Below the pieces are notes generated by a model. The model ran no database searches and was not told the DNA's origin. It worked only from the letters and a program-made list of their open reading frames with translations. This document shows positions 58,485-64,000 of a stretch of 64,000 bases of DNA, one piece after another. How positions within the stretch are numbered: position 1 is the first letter of the stretch; each line of letters begins with the position of its first letter. This DNA comes from Cichorium intybus. Lineage: Eukaryota > Streptophyta > Magnoliopsida > Asterales > Asteraceae. Position numbers and translations under genes: made by a program. The stretch lies in NCBI GenBank assembly GCA_023525715.1, contig CM042011.1, forward strand, positions 63,266,354-63,330,353. Direction: 5' to 3'.

Positions 58485-59573
58485 ATGTGGAGCAATCTTC
58501 CTTCTGATCTTCTATCCAACATCTTCTCTTACCTCCCACCTCACTCCGTACCTCGCGCCATGGCGGCTTGCCGCCACTGGCGCGACAGCGCCAGGTCAGC
58601 AACAAGGCGGCACCATCACCGCCGCCGTCACCCGCCATGGTTCGTCGCCTTACCCACCCGCAAGAATGATTCGTATTTCATTCATAATCCAATCGAGAAC
58701 ACGTGGCACTCGCTCGATCTCGAACATGTTCCTAGCTTAATCAAACCCGTGTCCACAATCGGGGGACACGGTTTGATACTGTTCAAAACCACGGGCGGGG
58801 TCGCGATTCGGCTCTCGGTTTGTAATCCGTTCACCGGTCAGGTCGGGCAGCTTCCGCCGCTTCAGAAACCAAGGAGAAATCCAGCAGTGGGCGTCATCGA
58901 GGTTTCCAATTGTCCCGGTCAGTTCAACGTCTACGTGGCGGGCGGGATGTCCGAGGCGGGAAGTGGCGGTGCCGCCTCGTACGAGCCGACATTGGAAATG
59001 TTTGATTCGGGAAGTAAAAAGTGGACAATTGTGGGGTCCATGCCGGTTGAGTTTGCGGTTAGGCTTACAGTGTGGACCCCAAACGAGAGTGTGTATTCTA
59101 ACGGGATCTTATATTGGATGACATCAGCGCGTGCTTATAGTATAATGGGGTTTGAAATTGGTACGAATAGATGGATGGAATTTAGCGTGCCGATGGGGTA
59201 CATGCTTGAATTTGCTGCCATTGTACCACGAAATGGACAGCTGGCGGTGGTTGGTGGTGTTGATGGTGGAGATGTGGTGGTTTGGGAGATGGGGGAGGGT
59301 GGGGAATGGAATGTGATTGAAAGAATGCCGGTTGAATTAAGGAGGAGATTTGTTGGTGGGAGTATAAAGTGTGTGGGGATTGAAGGGGGAGTGTGTTTGT
59401 ATAGGGACATGGTTTCGGGAATGGTGACGTGGAGGAGAGGTCGGAACTGTGAGGATAGATGGGAATGGAATTGGATTGAAGGTTGTAATTGGGTAAGTGG
59501 AAGAGAATTAGAAAATTACTCGATTAAAGGACTTTTTCTTCACCCCAATATCGCTTCTTGTCCGTTTATTTAA
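58485..59573 (+). CDS. F-box/kelch-type protein, single exon, intact
   Basis: 362 residues from ATG (context AAAAATGTGG) to TAA. The N-terminal F-box (LPSDLLSNIFSYLPPHSVPR then ACRHWRDSA, residues about 5-36) would bind a SKP1/ASK subunit of an SCF ubiquitin ligase. The remainder is a galactose-oxidase/kelch-like beta-propeller with recurring strands (VCNPFTGQVGQLPPLQKPRR near 107; KKWTIVGSMPVEFAV near 175; NGQLAVVGGVDGGDVVVWEM near 250) that would bind a substrate. The length and single exon fit plant F-box/kelch proteins of the At5g43190-like group, but the exact orthologue is uncertain. The 5' third is GC-rich. The final base of the stop codon appears to be the first base of a MITE. The antisense ORF at 59135-59410 is a shadow. 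Confidence 0.92.
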   Translation: MWSNLPSDLLSNIFSYLPPHSVPRAMAACRHWRDSARSATRRHHHRRRHPPWFVALPTRKNDSYFIHNPIENTWHSLDLEHVPSLIKPVSTIGGHGLILFKTTGGVAIRLSVCNPFTGQVGQLPPLQKPRRNPAVGVIEVSNCPGQFNVYVAGGMSEAGSGGAASYEPTLEMFDSGSKKWTIVGSMPVEFAVRLTVWTPNESVYSNGILYWMTSARAYSIMGFEIGTNRWMEFSVPMGYMLEFAAIVPRNGQLAVVGGVDGGDVVVWEMGEGGEWNVIERMPVELRRRFVGGSIKCVGIEGGVCLYRDMVSGMVTWRRGRNCEDRWEWNWIEGCNWVSGRELENYSIKGLFLHPNIASCPFI

Positions 59574-59882
59574 GGTGTATTTGGTTGGGATGGAATGACC
59601 AAGAAATGAGATGGGTAGGGTGATGGAATAAGTAGGCAATGGAATAAGTCGTATCATTTCATGATCATGTTTGGGCAACGTGTTACATTTTATGTAAATA
59701 CAATGTATAATTTTAGCCCTGTTGTATAGATTATTTTAATTATAATAAACAAACTTTTATTTATAAAAATAAAAACTAAAGATAAAAAACTCATTAAAAC
59801 CCAACTTATATTAATATTTTCTTCATTCCGATGGAATATACAATTCCATTCCTTCCCGTAATCCACCATTCCAAACACTGCC
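59573..59882. mobile_element. PIF/Harbinger-type MITE at the end of the F-box gene
   Basis: Ends AGGTGTATTTGGTTGGGATG and CCATTCCAAACACTGCC form an imperfect TIR, with TSD TTA at 59570-59572 and 59883-59885. The interior is AT-rich with inner inverted GGAATGG/CCATTCC segments. About 310 bp, no ORF. A TTA-type 3-bp TSD fits PIF/Harbinger. It would form most of the proximal 3' UTR of the F-box gene. Confidence 0.7.
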
Positions 59883-60087
59883 TTAGGCTCAGACTCATGT
59901 TTTCAATGTATTCTCTCATTACTTGTGCATTAACAAACATAAAAATAGGTTTGGTCAATAAGTCTTAGCATTATATGCTAAAGTATACAAAATTTATACC
60001 CTATTTTATAGCGGAAACAAACAAAAGACTGCATTATGAATAAACTTACTTTGAAATGTACCCTTTTGAAGACTTAAGATAATGACC

Positions 60088-60964
60088 TCATAGGTATCTT
60101 CTTGCAAGGGCTCGGACTTTTGTATCAAAATGTGAAGATGTTACACGCGATCCTGGTAGGTAAAGAGGATTCAGAAGAATCTGCATGAAGGAAAAAAAAG
60201 TAAAATTTACACTTTTTATCTTTTGCTTTTGGTAGCCTTAGATAAAATTCCAATCATGCTAACTAGTGGCCAAAATTACCTTTATATAAAGCTCATGGAC
60301 TTCTTGAAAGAAGGTCTTGATTCCATCTTCATTACGTGAGTCATGAAGTAGCATCAACCGCGTATGTACAACTTTAGTCAAGGAAAGATAAATATACAAT
60401 TCATAAAATAATGCCTTCAAGAATTACAAAAATGAAATAACAAAAACAAAAAAGGATATGGCCAGCAGTAACGTATACTGACACCACTAAATCATTGAAT
60501 CTGTCAATTGATTTTGAATACCTGAAATAATAATATACATATGCAATAAGGTAAAGAAATAGTAAAATCTTTTATAATGAGTTAGAGAGATTAATTATGA
60601 ATCTTACATGGCGCTTGTTGTCCATGCAAGATCCTGGACAACATCTAAAGCTGCATGGAGGATAAACTGGTGCTGATGTGCAGCTTCCTCTTTCTAGATT
60701 TTCAGTGCAAGTATAAGTTGTAAGTGAAAAGGGTTCTTCATAAAATCTTTATATGATAAATAAGTAGACAGAAAGATGGTGTTTTATGTTATTCACTAAA
60801 AGGAAATGCATAAACTTGATATGATGAGGAAGAACATAGAGAACTGATTGGTCAAAACCAGAAATGATCAAAGGAAATCATACTTTAGGAGCAGTTCCAA
60901 CTTCAGCCTCATATATAGGAATGTCATTCCTGCTAATGATCATAAAACAAGCCGTGCTAGCCAT
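60088..60964 (-). CDS. TRAPPC2: TRAPP complex subunit 2 (TRAPPC2/sedlin homologue), five coding exons
   Basis: Small subunit of the TRAPP vesicle-tethering complexes acting in ER-Golgi traffic. Coding exons (minus strand): 60964-60884 (MASTACFMIISRNDIPIYEA then EVGTAPK, donor GTATGA); 60693-60608 (KEEAAHQHQFILHAALDVVQ, DLAWTTSA, donor GTAAGA); 60521-60463 (YSKSIDRFNDLVVSVYVTA); 60371-60280 (HTRLMLLHDSRNEDGIKTFF, QEVHELYIK, donor GTAATT); 60180-60088 (ILLNPLYLPGSRVTSSHFDT, KVRALARRYL, stop). The frame stays open at about 136 residues, the usual size, with the longin-fold motifs in order. One oddity is the exon 3 donor, which must be GC (60462-60461) in a poor context and adds one residue (TAVVH where relatives have TAGH). 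The gene otherwise looks intact. Its nearest neighbour is the convergent F-box gene. Confidence 0.88.
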
Positions 60965-61720
60965 TTGATCCAATATATAATTGCCAGTGAGCTAGATTAT
61001 ATGCATATCTGCAACAAAAATCCAATGGATGTGTTACCTATAACATGAATAAATTGCAAAGTGCAATCATATTCAAAAACTTCTCTGGATTTTATGATAT
61101 TATTAAGGATCGCTATGCAAAAAGTTAATTTCTACACTTCAATGTTCAATTCATCCTTAAAACCAAAAAATTTGGGGCTTGGACATAGTGCATTGTTTAA
61201 CCACGATTCACTTCTACAGAATAGACAACAACTCGATTGTGATCTTAAATTTCTTAAAATCTCAGGGAGAATGAGCAACACAAAATTCTAGTTTTACAGT
61301 TGAGTTCCAGATATGATTACATCTTAATTTCATAAACACCTCCAAATTTACACAAAAATAACAACCGTAACCAATGGCGAAGAAAACGAGTAAACTTTTG
61401 ATAGAATATCACTGTCACCAGAAATATGACAAAGTAACATTAAGCAGACGATTATAGTGACATATACACCAAGCCGTCGTACGTGCCCTCATACTGATGC
61501 GAAGTGCATAATATCAATATTTATTGTGATTACCGTCGATCAAAGTTGGGGCCAGCAATAGATACATGTGTGTGAGTGTAATGCATGTGTAATTTTGATA
61601 AAAAGAACGAAGGGGAAACTTACACCGTAGCCCAATCGAAGAACTCCGGCCGAGCGGTGGAGAGTGGAGACACCGTGGAGACTAAACCCGAGATGCAAAG
61701 CCTTTCCTCCGCCGTTCGGA
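60965..61720 (-). promoter_or_regulatory. TRAPPC2: 5' UTR with intron of TRAPPC2
   Basis: A leader exon from about 61720 to 61624 (GC-richer, donor ACGGT|GTAAGT at 61624/61623) joins an acceptor TTGTTGCAG at about 61009, 44 bases before the ATG. The intron is about 615 bp. The transcription start is not located. Confidence 0.55.
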
Positions 61721-61740
61721 TCCAGTATAGGAATAAAAAG

Positions 61741-63080
61741 TTTCAGTTCGACCCCTGTACTTTAACTTATTTAAGCTTTGCTCGTCTATTTATGGTCAAT
61801 ATTTTCGTGAAGGACTGCTCAATTGCCATGGATGACTTATTTAGGACTAGATGTTTTACTATTCAAGGAATAACCAAAAAAATTCCCAGAATACATGTTA
61901 GGATCAAACTTATTGAGATAATATTTTAGTATTAAGCATAAAATACGTGCATTCAAACTCTTCAAGTAAGGATGAATGTTTTAACCGGGAAACTGAATCG
62001 GAACTCGTTAGGACCGGTATAGTTATTTCGGTTCGGCTCCCGGTACTCATTATAAACCTTATTCGGTATTTGGAAAACCGGTTATTGGGTCCGAGTTTAA
62101 CCGGTTAATTCGGTCCAAACCGAAACCGGTTATCCAATAGTTTTTTTTTTCAGAATCGAGTTGGAAAATGAGTTGACTTTAAAATGACATAACTTTTTCG
62201 TTATTGGTCCAATTGACTTTAAAATGGCATAACACAGGACAGAAAATGATTCGATTTTAAACGGGCATAACTTTTTCGTTGTTAGTCCGATTTGCTTGTT
62301 TTTTTTCCAGCATTTAGTTCCTAATTTGAACATATTTTTACACTATGTCTTTTTGGTTTCATATTTATTGAATTACAACCCTTCAAACAAAGAATATCAA
62401 ATCTGATTTTTTTTTTTGGAAACTAAAACCGGTTCCGGTTTTTTTCCTGATTTAACCGGTTCCATATCCAAACCCGGTTTTTCCGGTCAATTCGGTCACA
62501 ATACCCGATTTAACCGGCCCGTACCCGGAACCGATTACATACAACGGATCCGGTTTTTGGTCCTTATATTTGGCTACCAGTTTTTCAGTCCCTGTCCGAT
62601 TCCAAAATCGGTTACATCCCTAACTTCAAGTGTCCTAAGAAGTGTTCTCTAACAATAAGCAACTCATATTAGGTAGGGTGAGCATGGTATCAGACCCGTA
62701 TCGAACCGGTACCGGTACCGAAAGTACCGGTCCCGAAATAACGTAAAAGTGGGTACCGAGTACCGAACCGAAGTATAGGGTACGGTACCGGTGCCGATTC
62801 GGTACCGGTACCCGTTCGGGAAAATAGTTTAATTTGAACATAGAAGTGGAAAAAGTACCGGTACCCGGTACTGGTACTGAAATAGCCCAAAATTAAGTAC
62901 CGAGTACCGAACCGAAGTATATGGTACGGTACCATCGGTATTTTTGCTCACCCCTAATATTAGGTATCTTTGACTTTTGTAGGGTTTTTTCTCACTAAAA
63001 ATCAGTTAAGGATACTTGTCAATGTTGCTAATTGCATCACAGAAAAAAGCTTTTGAGGATTTTTTTTTTTTTTTTTTTGT
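61741..63080. other. Repeat-rich intergenic region
   Basis: Two patches of simple-motif sequence: AACCGGTT/TTCGGT-rich at about 61980-62610 and ACCGGTACCG/GGTACCG-rich at about 62690-62940. A (T)18 run lies near 63061. Duplicated short phrases (TTTAAAATG(A/G)CATAAC, CATAACTTTTTCGTT) occur at 62170-62280. The ORFs across it are compositional. Confidence 0.7.
62690..62940. repeat. GGTACC-palindrome-rich repeat
   Basis: Many overlapping ACCGGTACC and GGTACCG units with spacers such as CGAAGTATA(G/T)GGTACGGTACC. The unit TACCGAACCGAAGTATA occurs twice (about 62760 and 62905). Confidence 0.8.
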
Positions 63081-63600
63081 TCATTTAAACAGGCTATCTC
63101 ATGTAACGCTCGGTTGTTTCTCTCAACAATCCCATTAGATGGAGGAGTTTGAGGAGTTGGAAGGTTATGAGTTATTCAATGCGTGTTGCAAAAGCTTTCA
63201 CCTTTCATTTCATTGTCAAGTTCTCTATCATGATCTGGTTGAATAGAAATAGCGGTACTGGTACACCTTTGTTGGTTTTTTGGATTCGTTTACATTGTCC
63301 TTACATTTCTCGAAATTTCCATTTTTTTGTTTCAAAGTTAAGGTCCAAACATACCTAGAAAATCATCAACAACCACTGAACTATAAAAGTTACATCTGTA
63401 GTTTTGGAATGCAAATGGACCAAAAAAATTCCATATAAAGTAATTCTAATACCCTTCCGTTGAAACGATATTTTTGGATTATGAGGAATGTATGCTTGCT
63501 TATTGACACGACACGCAGGGCAATGTGGGCCATCATGTTTAGTATTCAGTTGGTCATGAATGAACAACCCGCCTATAAATGTTAAAATTTGAAGTATAAA
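63080..63600 (-). pseudogene. Copia integrase relic
   Basis: Read on the minus strand from about 63570: HCPACRVNK with a degenerate zinc-binding pattern, YSSVVVDDF (integrase core start, about 63380), DHDRELDNE (about 63220) and NGIVERNNRALHEI (about 63140-63100). The order matches a Copia integrase, broken by several frameshifts and stops. No LTRs were found, so this is an old fragment beside PDF1A. Confidence 0.7.
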
Positions 63601-63777
63601 TCAATAGGTTACATGAATTATCAATAAATAAAAAATCTTCCAACTCTAATTATGATTTTCCACATTCAAGCTATTTCATTTTAAAGTTATTCTTCCACCA
63701 ACCCTAAAAATCTCATTTGAAAGGACATAGATATGGTACAACAATTTCCCCGCCTCTTGAAACAACAACCACAAATA
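63601..63777 (-). other. PDF1A: Probable 3' UTR of PDF1A
   Basis: Sequence immediately downstream (minus strand) of the stop codon, AT-rich. No clear AATAAA signal position could be fixed, although CAATAAATAAAA-type motifs occur near 63625 on the plus strand. Confidence 0.35.
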
Positions 63778-64000
63778 CTACCGAACACCCTGTTTAGGGC
63801 AGCCATTAGCAAGAGGCAAGTCCAAGTTCTCAATGGTGCGGAATGTTCTTTTCACCATTTTGTCAACATACAAAGTTCCATCAAGATGATCACATTCATG
63901 TTGTAAAATACGAGCTTTCCATCCAGAAGCTTCCACCTTCATGGGCTCTCCATCTCGACCCAAACCTGTAACCTCTACATCTAAAAACCGTTCCACCATT
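63778..64000 (-). CDS. PDF1A: Peptide deformylase 1A, C-terminal part (runs off the window)
   Basis: Removes the formyl group from nascent organellar proteins (mitochondria, perhaps also plastids). The frame enters from beyond 64000 and ends at TAG 63780-63778. It contains the conserved motif III QHECDHLDG, whose HECDH supplies two metal-ligand His and the catalytic Glu, preceded by SGWKARIL and followed by the family tail LYVDKMVKRTFRTIENLDLP and CPKQGVR. Motifs I and II lie outside the window, so intactness is untested. The Met at the window edge is internal, not the start. The 1A assignment rests on the tail, which differs from 1B. Confidence 0.92.
   Translation of the reverse strand, partial: MVERFLDVEVTGLGRDGEPMKVEASGWKARILQHECDHLDGTLYVDKMVKRTFRTIENLDLPLANGCPKQGVR

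Noticed and set aside
59135..59410. 91-codon antisense ORF in the F-box gene
   Set aside because: Shadow of the strongly biased G-rich coding strand.

Overview
This window is nuclear DNA of a flowering plant: AT-rich, intron-containing genes, (TA)n microsatellites and very dense transposons. The long-inverted-repeat DNA transposons and the LTR families recall Asteraceae such as the lettuce group, but that placement is inference. No rRNA, tRNA or CRISPR array was seen.

Genes. Few host genes are present. At 681-1310 (+) there are two in-phase exons of an unrecognised gene. At 9230-15805 (-) lies a decayed ABITRAM-like (FAM206/Simiate family) gene whose fifth codon is split by a Copia element. 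At 58485-59573 (+) is an intact single-exon F-box/kelch-type gene. At 60088-61720 (-) is a TRAPPC2 (sedlin) gene in five coding exons. At 63778-64000 (-) is the C-terminal part of peptide deformylase PDF1A, running off the window.

Transposons, 1-25 kb. Four (TA)n tracts, MITEs with clear target-site duplications (TSDs), Helitron-like 3' ends, an 877-bp solo LTR, a CACTA-type end, Copia element E (11133-15790), a minus-strand TRIM (16203-16634), a Pack-MULE (17010-18961) carrying the first exon of a vacuolar H+-pyrophosphatase gene with a hAT element nested in it, a foldback element (about 19.1-19.65 kb) and a mosaic MULE-like block (20.0-24.9 kb).

The nest, 25.28-57.70 kb. Copia A (169-bp LTRs, TSD GAATG) is split by Gypsy B (2.5-kb LTRs, TSD CTAAT) and by Copia D (148-bp LTRs, TSD CATGT). 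Gypsy B is itself split by a 14.4-kb element C array (TSD AAACC) arranged LTR-internal-LTR-internal-LTR. LTR divergence by eye is about 2.4% for A, under 1% for B and none seen for C, which matches the nesting order.

Best candidate for something undescribed. Element C encodes only a Gag-like protein, and the 3.7 kb after gag is packed with short, often perfect stem-loops (at least 27 listed by position). Four longer stem-loops share one apical core (GTGTGTGGTTTACCGGCACA and close variants) on four different stems, each still self-complementary. This looks like covariation, or like palindromes repeatedly perfected during reverse transcription.
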